Shown here piece by piece: positions 1-10,045 of a stretch of 14,555 nt of DNA (position 1 is the stretch's first letter; the number at the start of each line of letters is the position of its first letter). Under the pieces are notes generated by a model, which searched no databases, had not been told where the DNA came from, and saw only the letters and a program-made list of their open reading frames with translations. The position numbers were made by a program, and so were the translations under genes. The DNA is taken from NCBI GenBank assembly GCA_028565635.1, contig JAOXYB010031709.1:1-14555 (forward strand), read 5' to 3'. The DNA comes from Phoronis ovalis. Its lineage: Eukaryota; Phoronida; Phoronidae.

Positions 1-558
1 TAATTAAATGTAATAATAAATTACATAATTAACAATTTGTACTTCAGTCAAATGTGCTTTACAGTATTATAATATTTTTCTTTTAAATTGTTTGATTGTT
101 TATAAGAAATTTTGCTAAAATATTTAAAATGGTTACTATGACAATTACTGACATGATTACTCGATTTGATGTCCAATGGTAACAACGCATAAATCCCTTG
201 TGAAGCATTATAATGATCGATTGTTTTATATAGCATATGTAAAATGTTGCATTGTGTTTAGTTTTTTATACATGTACATATAAAACCAACTGTTGATCAA
301 GTCAACTCACGATAAGCTGATTCAGTATAGTTAAAAGAGGTAGTTGTATGTTCAAATTATTTTATCATAATGTATATTTTATAAATGAGAAACTACATGC
401 AATAGTTGTAATTTGTATATCACAGTAAGAAATCGTAGTATATGCAATGTGTAATTTTTTGAAACAAAATAATTATCAGACTTTATCTGCTGTTTAAAAT
501 TTATTATAACGGAACTTTTTTTGTTTCATTTATCTGATTTTATTGCTTTTTTATTCAG
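1..558 (+). other. Intron (3' part) upstream of the large exon
   Basis: AT-rich sequence with many stops in all frames and no convincing protein. It ends in a pyrimidine-rich stretch and the acceptor TTTTTTATTCAG at 547-558, directly before the large coding exon. I read it as the 3' part of an intron whose upstream exon lies outside the window. A promoter with a 5' leader is the alternative, but there is no ATG near the start of the open frame to support that. Confidence 0.6.
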
Positions 559-3500
559 TGCAAGTCATAGGTGTGGTACATCAGGTAGTGGTTTGCATAC
601 AGACGATGACATTCTTTTCGGTTCTCTTGTTCAACAGTCAGCTACTAGTTTTCCAGACTCATTATCACTATCAGTTCCCACTACTTTTGATGAAGTTGAG
701 AGTATTGATTTTAATCACTCGCATTCTGTAGATTCAACAGTTTCGTCAGAAGGTAGCGAGTCGACTCAGCAAAGTGATTATAATGTACAACAGGCAAGGG
801 CAACAACATCAGGTGTAAGGAAAGATAGAATATACATGGACTGGAATACTAAAGAGAAAAGTAGTCATACAGAAATTACTAAAACTCGTGGGCTAATTAA
901 GTCAGATAAAAAGTACAGTGGTAATATGATGGCTTTGTCAAATTCACAATATATAAATTTACGGCGTAACAATGAAATTATTGATGATGATGGTGCTTCC
1001 CATCATGAAAGTGGTCACCGACTTTATCAACCTCTCTCAAAAACAGACAGTTTGGACAGCAGCTTCTCATATTTGAGCTCTGTTTCCACACCTAGTGATC
1101 ATTTTTCTATGCTTGTAAATAGACAACATGCAGATCAGGTATTGTACAATTTAGGTTTTGGTGGTCCTAATAGTTTCCTTCCAGAGAGATTTGCTAGAGA
1201 TTGGATGAAGAAAATCTTATCTGCCAGATGGAGGCCTACCCTAGCAGATACTGGCACTGATGATGTGCCTCAAGATTCAAATATCTTTCAGAATACTGTT
1301 CAGCACAACAACAATAGTAACAGTCAGTTTTCGTCAGGCAATTCAACACCATTTTCTCGTTTATCCAGCTTGTACAGCAGTAGTAGTGTGAGTGATGAGA
1401 AGTCTTTAACTGAAAAGAGACGACAGAGTATGTATAGCAGTAACTCCTCGTCAGACATGGACAGCTTAAATGATATTGGTCCATGGGATTTGTGTGAAAG
1501 TGAGAGAACAATAATATCACCTAAGGAAGAAAATCAAATAAAACAAGCCCTAGCAAGGCAACATTATAAAGATATGAGTGCAGATAGAAAGAGGAAGCTA
1601 TGTACAAGACAGTTTTCTTTGCCTGTTAATTTACAAACTTTGAGTGAAGAAGATGAAGCTGGGAACAAGGTAACCTGGGAATCAGATGGATCAGTAAAAG
1701 AGCTAGACATACAAAGCAGAGATTCCATGAGTGAATATGCTGATTCTTCAACAAGCGGAGAAATAACTGAAATTAACTCTCGTAATTTAAGTCATTCTGC
1801 CAGCTTTGTTGTTGTTGATGATGGTGACATTTTTCCACAGAAGATGTCTTATGGTGAAATGTCTTGTGATTTGCATATTCCTAATCATGACACTCATCAT
1901 AGCCAGTCACCAACCCCTTCTTCTGATAAATTTCTTGTAACACGAATTTCTGACCCAAGTCTGGAAGTTGAAAAAATTTGGATATCATCTTCAGAGAAGC
2001 AGCAAATTGTTAACATAAAGTCTCCAGGAAGTTCACTTTCAACAGATATTATCTTGACTACACAGAAACCAAAACCAAACAAGCTGGAAGTTCCTATGAT
2101 TTCTAACAACATTTTAATGCCTGAATATCACCTTTTGTCACCACACTCTCCTGATATTTCGGGAGCCGTATCCCCTGTAACTGTTGTTGAAGCTGAATAT
2201 CTTGACAATGCAAATGATATAATTGATACTCCTGGATCTGTCACTAAAGACAATACATTTACTTTGTCACATGATGGTGTAAATAGGAAGGAGAGTAGTA
2301 CAGATTGCAGCTCTTTATGCATAGTTGTGCCACAACTTGCCAATATCCAGACAACTGATAAAGGAATGCAATATGAAATACAGAATGTGCATCACTGCCA
2401 AGACAGTGATGCGCATTTACACAAGTTCACACAAACATGTTTGGAAGACTGTAGTATACATACCAAGCCTGATATTAGTTATATTGAAGCAGGTGTCCAG
2501 ACTGATATCACTACTCTTGCAGAGGTGTGTGTAGAATGCGGTGACAAATTAGGCCTAGTGGCTGTTACATCAAAATACCAAAGATATAAAGCTATTGACC
2601 AAACTATTGACCGACTTACTAAGAAAATGAAGAAACATCAGCACCATCTTCATGTAAATGAGAGCAATATACCTTGTTCTTATTATGAGCTAAGCCCCGT
2701 GTCATTAAAGAAAGAAATATTTCTAAATAGCATACGGTTTTCTCCGATTGGAACTAGCTTTGATTCAACCACTGGCCAGATTTCTTCAATTATTAATGTA
2801 CAAGACAATATTGTCAACAACCCAAGTGATAGTATAACCCATACAAGACCACTTCATGTACAGAAGATAATGTCAACAATGAGTTTAGATGAAGGAAACT
2901 ATGGAGATATAAATAGCATTGAGGATGATGATGGTACTGGTGAAAATCTATCAGATAATGGAAATTCTCTAGATCAAAAAGATGTTCCTTTATGTGCCAC
3001 TCCTGAACCACTCAGAAATAGAGAAGAAAATAAAAAAACATCTGCCTGTTCAGAGATCAGTAGTGCTCATTCTTCCCGTAGAGAAAGTTTTCGTAGGCAA
3101 GATTCATTTGATATTTTCTTTGGTTTAAATGAACACTCAAGTGACATGTCAGATTCTGTATTTGTTCAAACATTTGGCTCATATATTAATGGATCATGTG
3201 ATAACAGTGAGGTAGCTGACTGTAGTGGAAAAAAACACAAAGATGTTTTTATCAGTATTCAAAAGTCAAGTGAAGAAAATGTGGTTGGCACCAAAGTGAA
3301 TAAAGGTGATAACATGTCTGGAGAGGATCTGCATGAAATGGAATATTATGACCAGCCAAGAGATATGGGCAAACCTACACCATGGACAACATCTTCAGTT
3401 GAACTAGATGGAATTGCTGCCTCTATAGTCAGTGGCTTGTTTATCAAAGAACCTTACAAAAGTACTCTACGTGATGAAATCTTGAAAGAAATAGCTATGG

Positions 3501-3960
3501 ACTATGATGTTGGAAATAGTTCAACAGACCTGATGGCATTATCTGAAGATGAAAGTGCGCATACTGATGCACATAAATTGTGTAGCAATGCTACTGAATA
3601 TAAACCATATAGTGTTTATTCAGATAAACCAAATATGATTTCCAAAACCTATAAGAGTAAACGTGGTAATAACAATACTTTTTTAAAATACAGTTCTTGT
3701 AATGGTTTCAAATTATACGACCAAAAGTTGGATATCTCTGCATCTTCTTCTGTGAACTATACAAAGGATTCAGCAGTTGACAGTATGACTAAACATGGAA
3801 ATACAGCATGTTGGCAGAATAGACAAATTAAGACAAAGGGTTTGGTCTGCTTAAAAAATGAAATAATACCATTAGAACAAGATGTATGTAAAAAATCACT
3901 GGTTAGCTCATCAAAAAACGTTGATGAATGTAGCTACCACAGATCTATATACAACTGCAG
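559..3960 (+). CDS. Large exon 1 of window: ITPRID/KRAP-like disordered protein segment
   Basis: This is one 3,402-bp exon (1,133 complete codons plus split codons at both ends). It starts after acceptor TTATTCAG with the third base of a codon and ends at donor CTGCAG|GTACTT with two bases of the next. Position 521, the first possible start in this frame, is TTG inside the polypyrimidine tract, so the start codon must lie in an upstream exon. The product is rich in Ser, Asp, Asn and Thr and probably mostly disordered. The clearest conserved-looking block is at about 1123-1215: HADQVLYNLGFGG followed by LPERFARDW. It resembles the LYNLGFG...IPxRF core of vertebrate ITPRID2/KRAP, ITPRID1 and TESPA1, which bind inositol trisphosphate receptors at the ER. 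A later SIVSGLF stretch (about 3421-3444) recalls the C-terminal IVSGL of ITPRID2. The family call is from memory. A Cys pair, CVEC (2528-2539), and a short basic helix (about 2575-2650) are also present. Confidence 0.82.
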
Positions 3961-5085
3961 GTACTTTGTGTATATATAGCCAGGTGTTGTACATATTAAT
4001 AAGGAATATTAGTTTTGTTATTTAATGTAGTTATAGCTGCCTGTAATTGACTACTGTTGGCTCCCATGAGATGTATGTGTTTAATATATCATTTAATGTA
4101 GTAACTTGTTGATGTGTAAGTGCACAATATATTGTTAACTTAAAAATATACATGAACATGCAATAAAAAATGTGTTAAAAAGGTGTTGATCTTTCAAAAG
4201 TCAGATCATGGATAAACCATACTTACTTTTATTACAGTACTCTTACATACAGTTTCTTATCTTTAACTTTAACCTTTTTATGATAACATTTTATTGCCTT
4301 TCCTGTTATAAACTCATTCTGATATGTCTGTTTGCATTGGCCTGACCATTATTGTTGTGCATGATTCTAGTGTGTTTAGTAGCAGGAGAATGCAAAAGCA
4401 GTATGTTTGGAATTGTTTGCATGGTCCTATGTTCAGTGATAAAATAGCAAAGCTAAGGTCAAAGCTAAGGTTGGTATTATTTAGTATTGTGGAATGGGAA
4501 AACTGATATTTGTAATGAAGAAGATATCTTGATTCAGTGTACAGTTCAGCTGCTAAAATGAGACAATGGTTATACTTGAATGTTGAAACAAGTCTCAAAA
4601 ATGACAAATGTATGTTCCTATTATCCCCCCATTAATTTTATGTCATATAGAACTACCAGGCTTAGGCTTGATTTTAGTAGCATGGCAAATGTTGTTTTGT
4701 TATTGTAATTTTGGTTTGCATGATAACCATTAAAGCTTAAGCTCCAAGCCATTCATGCTAACAATAGCAATGGACTGATATACATCAGAATGCCCAAAAT
4801 AAAAGTGTATTAAGCTTATTCTAGTTAATAGTTAATAAGAATTAGATATTATATGAGTTATATGAGACATGTATTTTTGCAAACTGTCTAGGATATGATA
4901 TAGGAGGTCTGAAAGTCTTTTCTGTTCTAGATTATTTATTAAGCTTTCCTATGATAGGAACTTATCTAAATTTTATTAGCTTAATATTTTAATATATGCA
5001 AACCCTTATTTGCTATAATTTATTAATGTTAACTATGAACTGTGATTGGACTTTCATCACTGAAAAATAAAATATTGTATTTTAG
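3961..5085 (+). other. Intron 1 or intergenic stretch, with possible alternative 3' end
   Basis: This is 1,125 bases without a convincing gene. If exon 1 splices at 3960, this is an intron running from GTACTT to the acceptor TATTTTAG at 5078-5085. If exon 1 is not spliced there, the frame continues six more codons to TAG at 3977-3979, and the first 200 bases are a 3' UTR. Short open frames on both strands around 4314-4607 show no domain or compositional signal. No transposon ends were found. Confidence 0.6.
4162..4167 (+). terminator. Possible polyadenylation signal AATAAA
   Basis: AATAAA lies 183 bases after the in-frame TAG at 3977-3979. It is followed by the GT/T-rich sequence TGTGTTAAAAAGGTGTTGATC, which could be the downstream element. 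It would end a short transcript that reads through the 3960 donor. The hexamer is common by chance in AT-rich DNA (others at 4798 and 5066), so the support is the position and downstream context only. Confidence 0.35.
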
Positions 5086-5256
5086 TCACAGCGAGACAGA
5101 GATGATGGATTCCAATCTGGAAGACGGTGAGATTGACATATCGGAGGAAGCCAGGCAGATAGAGGAGGAATCTGCCAGTATACAGAGGCAGATGGAGCTG
5201 GAGAGGAAAGCTAAGCAAAGCACTGGCAAAACTATGGTTGTTAACCAAGTTATTAG
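5086..5256 (+). CDS. Exon 2: charged segment, duplicate partner of exon 3
   Basis: A 171-bp exon between acceptor TATTTTAG and the near-perfect donor TTAG|GTGAGT. It begins with the third base of a codon, so the AG left at 3959-3960 plus T here gives Ser, and it ends with AG again. It reads HSETEMMDSNLEDGEIDIS, then an acidic helix containing IEEESASIQRQMELERKAK (5159-5215). The same pattern recurs in exon 3. ATGATGG at 5102-5108 has a purine at -3 and could be the initiator of a separate gene. I prefer the internal-exon reading because both boundaries have good splice sites and phase fits on both sides. Confidence 0.75.
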
Positions 5257-5938
5257 GTGAGTTGTTGTTACTGTCCCTTTCAAGCAATGTAATAACATGT
5301 GAGTCCAAAACAATGCAGACTATTTCAATGTAAGCATGAACATTTTCTCATCTAAATCAGGGTACAAGAAAATAAGGAAATCATCATGATTTATTTTCAA
5401 ACAAAGCAAACAAAATTTGTATTAATACTTGTAAAATTTAAATTCTAATGAATAATGCATAAATTTGAAAAGGACTATTTTTATGAAATGTTTTAAGTTA
5501 AATTACACATTCATCCTACTTTTGTGCAAGTACAGGTCTAGTTTTAAAAGTCTATGTGCATATTATACCAATGTTTACTACAGGGGGGCAGTCAATATAA
5601 AAGTGGGTACGCATGTTCCAACAAAATTTTGCGTGAAAGGGTATGTTTTTCGAACCGCCAGTGCGTTACGCGCTTAGCGTCTGTTTTTTACCTAAAATCA
5701 TGAAAAGGGGTGGTTTTTTGGAGGTGTGACACTTCGTTAGGGTTGTTTTTTCCCAAAAGTCACTTAATCCTTAGTGGTGTATTTTTTTCAAAATTTCACT
5801 TCGGTAGAGCCTTTTTGAAAAGCCATGTTGGAACATGGGTACCCACTTTCATACTGACTGCCCCCCCCCGGGATGTTTACTCACTTATTCTTCTGGGCAA
5901 TATTGTTTAAATTAATGAGATTTATGATATATTGACAG
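5257..5938 (+). other. Intron 2
   Basis: A 682-bp intron from GTGAGT to the acceptor ATATTGACAG. Its middle is the MITE at 5571-5881. The rest is AT-rich sequence without recognisable content. Confidence 0.75.
5571..5881. mobile_element. hAT-like MITE with target-site duplication
   Basis: A complete short non-autonomous DNA transposon inside intron 2. The left end reads CAGGGGGGCAGTCAATAT from 5581. The reverse complement of the right end (about 5872 backwards) reads CCCGGGGGGGGGCAGTCAG and on. After the G run the two ends match over 35 bases with three mismatches, as far as GTTCCAACA. The direct repeat ATGTTTACT flanks the element at 5571-5579 and 5873-5881. An 8-bp duplication and ends starting CAGGG are typical of the hAT superfamily, although the right end has lost the exact CAG. 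No transposase is encoded. Inside are loose 31-36-bp repeats ending in CACTT. Short plus-strand open frames across it (5465-5910) are chance. Confidence 0.8.
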
Positions 5939-6158
5939 TGAAAAAGATGAAGTTGATAGCAACCATGAGACAATATCTATAAATGAGAATGAGGAACAAG
6001 TTATTAGCATGGAATCCCACCATATAGAGTTAGAGTCTGAACAAATACAACATGAGTTAGAACGAGAAAGAAAAGCTAAACTAATGTCTACCCCAAAGTT
6101 GTCCTTATTAGATAGCAAAATGTCATCATCAACACCTAATTTATCTGTTATTCCAAAG
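5939..6158 (+). CDS. Exon 3: charged segment with Ser/Pro-rich end, duplicate of exon 2
   Basis: A 220-bp exon with acceptor GACAG and donor CCAAAG|GTAAGT. It starts in the same phase as exon 2 (the split codon is again AG|T, Ser) and ends on a codon boundary. The first part reads EKDEVDSNHETISINENEE, and the helix IELESEQIQHELERERKAK (6024-6080) mirrors exon 2. It ends in a low-complexity linker, STPKLSLLDSKMSSSTPNLS, which breaks the helix before the long coiled coil. SxPNLS resembles a kinase or 14-3-3 type linker, but no site is assigned. Confidence 0.82.
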
Positions 6159-8034
6159 GTAAGTGTTCTTACCAAAGGCTTAATTTAGGTACTTCTGTGC
6201 TGTATACAAAACAAGGTAATCAATAATAGATCACGTTTCAAAAGCTGCAATGTATATTTCTTGTGAAATTTAATACAGTATGCAAATAAATTCCTGTATT
6301 TACTTTTAAATATTTTATTTGTGATTTCTTAAATATTTTTTTTTGTTGAGATTAAACTAATCATGCTGCTTGTTTGTCTTTTGTATTATTCCTATCAAGT
6401 TCAATGTGGTTTCTGTATTAGTTTACAAAAGAATTGTGTAGTTGTAGATCACAAAGTTGTAATTATAACTACTGATGATTATGCACTAACTGTAGACATA
6501 ACACCTGATCCCAGGGAAAGAAATTATTGTTAGTAAAATGAGCATCTTTTAATGAATATTGTTTTAGAATAATGAACAGGTGCATAACTATTGAAAACTA
6601 TGTTTATTTTAGTAAGCAGCACTTTAACAAATATATGAAACAGCTTCATAATTTTATTAATGAACATAAATAATGATGCTTTGCAAGTGCAAGGAGATTA
6701 TCTTGAATGTCTCTCAGAGTTCTTGTACTTCATGCATGTATCAAAGGGATCGTGCTTTCACTTTTTCTGCCCATTTCACTTTAGTGCATGGGCATATAGT
6801 GGTGGGTGGTGCGTCGTCATTGTAATTCTCTTATGTAATACTTTCTTTGTCTAGCAATAACAGCTTCAATTTTGTCTGATCAGCTTCATATTTAGTACAG
6901 GGTAAATATCGCTCAAAGTGTATGTTGGACGTAATTTTGACTTTGGTTATTTCCAATATGGCCAGCTGGTAACAATATTTGTTCCCTAGAGGGTATGTCC
7001 CATTATACCTGTTATGAGAAAAACAAAATGTTGACTGGACAATTCCAAGATGGAGTCACGAAGGACTGCTTCAGTTTTTATTCAATCAGATCCATGTTTT
7101 GATCCTGATCGCTTCCAAGATATCCGACTAATAGCAATGTTTGTTCTTGAGAATGTACCCCCCAATTACAACTTCAGTTTTTATCCCATCTTCATATACC
7201 GTACAGAGTAAGTTCAGATCAATGTTAGGTTATGTATAATTTAGACCTGGGTTACTTACAATATGGCTAATTAGTGTTTATGTTTATAACCAAGAGAGCA
7301 CATCACTTTGTGCTACTTTCCAGAAAAACGAAGCCTTGACTGGATAGTTCGAAGTGGATTCATCAAGACCATGGGTGGATGTATTATGTGACATTTCAGA
7401 AGGACCTGGAAAAGTGGGTCAATGCCAGTCGGAATCTTTGACATTTTTCTTTGTGGGTAACACTTTTTGTCTTGCAATAACTCCTCTTCAGTTTTTATCT
7501 GATCGGCTTCATGTTTGGTAAAGGGTAAATACAGGTCAAAGTAGAGGTCTGTTTTGTCCTTGACCACTACCAATATGGCTGACTTGCATTAACTGGACCA
7601 GTACAAGATGGTTTTATGAAGGCCATAGATGATTGGGCAAGGGGGGATTTTAGAATGACCTTGAAAAGTGGGTCAATTGCTGATCTGAATCTTTGATGAC
7701 ATTTATTGTATCCTATACTTTGCCTTATGTATGTAACACTTAAGGGAACTACTTCAAAAATTGCTCTGCCCTTGTGTCTATAAACTGCAACGGGATGTAA
7801 TCCTAAGGATATGATGGGCATCTGACATGACATATATCTTGTTCCTTGTGTGTGACTCCATTGTTGAAAACTAGTACCATGAAATAAACTGGTGTAATCA
7901 GTTAAACAGCATCATTGTAAACATTTTTTACAGATATTGAAGATTTTATTCTGTTTCCATTAAGTTTCTACCCTGTCCTGTAATTTTGGTTAAGTATGAT
8001 TATAAGACTGTCACACTGTTTTAATTTTTTATAG
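6159..8034 (+). other. Intron 3
   Basis: A 1,876-bp intron, GTAAGT to acceptor TTTTTTATAG. Positions 6159-6767 are AT-rich unique-looking sequence with no gene. Positions 6768-7710 are a diverged repeat described separately. The remainder up to 8034 shows nothing recognisable. Confidence 0.75.
6768..7710. repeat. Diverged interspersed repeat, same family as 12651-14177
   Basis: It begins with a hairpin, TGCCCA...TGGGCA (6768-6794), followed by TATAGT and a block with TTTCTTTGTCTAGCAATAAC, CAGCTTCA, CTGATCAGCTTCATATTT and TACAGGGTAAAT. The anchor ACTTCCAATATGGCC-like sequence appears near 6948, 7252 and 7566, so units are about 305-315 bp. Blocks such as GGACCTGGAAAAGTGGGTCAA (7404-7424) match GACCTTGACAAGTAGGTCAA in the intron 12 array. 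No complete transposase or reverse transcriptase frame is present. The superfamily is unknown. Confidence 0.7.
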
Positions 8035-8118
8035 AATGATGATAATGAACTTAGTAGAAGAAAGTTGGAACTCCATGAACTGAATGAAAGTGTAAAACTA
8101 GCTAAAGATGACAAGAAG
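8035..8118 (+). CDS. Exon 4: start of long coiled coil
   Basis: An 84-bp exon of 28 codons, phase 0 at both ends, between TTTTTTATAG and AAG|GTATGA. It reads NDDNELSRRKLELHELNE and SVKLAKDDKK: charged, leucine-spaced, helical. It opens the proline-free stretch that continues through exon 12. Confidence 0.8.
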
Positions 8119-8797
8119 GTATGAAAAGCTAGCAATTTCATTCTACTGATTTTTTGTACTGCTAACAATCAGTTGTATTTCTTGTTTTTTTTTGTTAAAA
8201 CATTCCATAACGAGATTTCGGTACCTGTGCTTATTAATGTTTTTCAGCAGATGGTAGCATTGCATACTTTCTATGTGCAGTTTTCTACTGAGGGTTGACA
8301 ATGGGAATAGTTTTGTATCCATCCCTGTTTATGAATAGTAAAAATAGCCCATTTTGGAACATGAGCTCAAATTTCATATCCTTTTTAAGACCTACGTATA
8401 GATGAGCTAAGTATTCATACCCTTTATGGTACAAGATAGTGAAACCGGTCAGATCAATCAGCCTATTTCATTTGTGGGACCAGTTAGTAAAACAATCCTT
8501 TTTCAGTACTAAATTTGTGTTTTTGCTAGAATTAATTAATACCTTTTTCAGTGCATCCTGGGTTTCCCATCTAACCTGTTAGAAAATATACCCTTTCACC
8601 CTGTTTTTTGTAATGCCAACTATTTTGACGGTTTTTACTCTCACCAAGAATTTTCTATTATGTTTGTTTTAGGTTATGACCTTAATGTTATAACATGATT
8701 GTACATAAATGAGTGCAAGTTACATGTAGTTGACTCGATGTTTCCCACACTTCCTGTTGTCACCTTCCTTTCTTCTACTTTTTGTCTTTTATTCTAG
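8119..8797 (+). other. Intron 4
   Basis: A 679-bp intron, GTATGA to the strong acceptor CTTTTATTCTAG. It has no gene. The stretch at about 8290-8640 has runs such as AAAATAGCCCATTTTGG and AAATATACCCTTTCACCC that look like decayed transposon sequence. I could not define ends or a second copy. Confidence 0.7.
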
Positions 8798-8910
8798 GCT
8801 TTGTTAAAGGACTTAAAAACATTACAAGAAAGTATAAAACGCATGCAGAAAGACATCAAGCTTACAGAAAAACAGGCAAAGGACAACAGAGGAAAAGCAG
8901 AGGAGGAAAG
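8798..8910 (+). CDS. Exon 5: coiled coil
   Basis: A 113-bp exon, starting in phase 0 and ending two bases into a codon, with donor GAAAG|GTATGA. It encodes ALLKDLKTLQESIKRMQKD and then IKLTEKQAKDNRGKAEEE. Lys/Glu-rich with hydrophobic residues at heptad-like spacing. The split codon joins exon 6 as AG|A (Arg). Confidence 0.85.
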
Positions 8911-9050
8911 GTATGAACATATTTAGTAAACAAAATTTTGAATTCTAATTTTATTTTTAAGTAGCTTTTAACAAGATTGCTGGCCTCTTAAGTTCAAAAA
9001 TAGAAAATTTTAAATCTATAGTTTTATCGTTAATATGTGTAAACTTCTAG

Positions 9051-9222
9051 ATCCCAACTGATGCTTGTTGAATTTAAGAAGAACAGTTCATCCCAGGATC
9101 TAGAGAAATTAAAGTCAGATGTTCTAAAAAAAAAGCAGAAACTAAAGGATGTGGAAGCATCACTTAAAAAACAACAAAATGAACTCAGGGCATATCAGGC
9201 ATTGGGGCTGTCAAAAGAACAG
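9051..9222 (+). CDS. Exon 6: coiled coil
   Basis: A 172-bp exon after acceptor AACTTCTAG, with donor GAACAG|GTAAGC, ending on a codon boundary. It reads SQLMLVEFKKNSSSQDLEKL, a strongly basic helix KKKQKLKDVEASLKKQQNEL, and then RAYQALGLSKEQ. Although it contains an ATG (9061), the acceptor and phase make it an internal exon. Confidence 0.85.
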
Positions 9223-10045
9223 GTAAGCAAATTTATTAGTGTCTAAAAATGCCAGTCTGACTGTTCTGTTGCATCTTGAAAAGACTATTTGCATGCCGTA
9301 GGTGGCATAGCATAATGAACCCAGTTGATCCCATAATTTCATGTGTTTTATGAATAATCAATCCCACAAATCTGTATGGTTAGGTTCTTTCTATTTCAGT
9401 GCTCGAATATTTCTTAAGATGCCAGTGATGCAGTTTTCATAGAAAGAGTTTGTTTCAGTCTAACTTGTATAATTTTCATATAACTAATACAACTACTATG
9501 CACTATCACTACAGCAACAGTAATAACTCCAGCTCTGGTATGCCAGAACATGTAACTTTTGCCTAATCTATTGTTCAAGTAATTAATTGTTTCCTGAAGT
9601 TAGCACAATTAAAAGAACATTACAGTCTAACTTGTATAATTTTCATATAACTAATACAACTACTATGCACTATCACTACAGCAACAGTAATAACTCCAGC
9701 TCTGGTATGCCAGAACATGTAACTTTTGCCTAATCTATTGTTCAAGTAATTAATTGTTTCCTGAAGTTAGCACAATTAAAAGAACATTACAAAAAGCAGT
9801 TCCAAGTAGCTAATTGGTTGTTTAAGTTTGAACACAGAATCACAACACCATGAATTATTTCGCTATTCCATCTAGTACCTGTAGCAGTGTGTAATGTCCA
9901 ACCTGTGGTAGTACTTTCATATTCTGAAATGTTGTTACAGAGTAATCAGCACTTTAAGGAAACACAATAATATTTGGTCAGGAATCTGTATAATATGTTG
10001 CACCCATTTTAAACATGTATTAAATTGTTATGTTTTTATGAACAG
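9223..10045 (+). other. Intron 6
   Basis: An 823-bp intron from GTAAGC to acceptor TATGAACAG. It contains the perfect 167-bp tandem duplication at 9456-9789. No gene is seen in the rest. Confidence 0.75.
9456..9789. repeat. Perfect 167-bp tandem duplication
   Basis: Copy 1 (9456-9622) and copy 2 (9623-9789) are identical base for base as I read them, each starting CAGTCTAACTTG and ending AAAAGAACATTA. The match extends two further bases, to 9791. No inverted ends or coding potential. Perfect identity in intron DNA means a very recent duplication, a variable-number locus or an assembly artefact. Confidence 0.95.

Noticed and set aside
521-558. Coding start at 521 for the large open frame
   Set aside because: The codon is TTG, and the stretch is the polypyrimidine tract of a splice acceptor ending TTATTCAG at 558.
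1130-1675. Internal donors CAG|GTATTG (1138) and AAG|GTAACC (1671) in exon 1
   Set aside because: The frame stays open with consistent composition through both, and the first would cut the YNLGFG block.
1236-3011. Minus-strand open frames opposite exon 1
   Set aside because: They are shadows of the long coding exon, with low-complexity His/Tyr/Ser-rich translations.
4314-4607. Small open frames on both strands in the 3961-5085 stretch
   Set aside because: Short, mutually overlapping, no splice signals or recognisable protein features.
5102-5256. ATGATGG at 5102 as the first exon of a separate gene
   Set aside because: Not excluded, but exon 2 has a good acceptor at 5085 and the same entry phase as its duplicate exon 3, so an internal exon is preferred.
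5465-5910. Plus-strand open frames of 66-70 codons
   Set aside because: They run across the MITE and its inverted repeats; no codon pattern or domain is visible.
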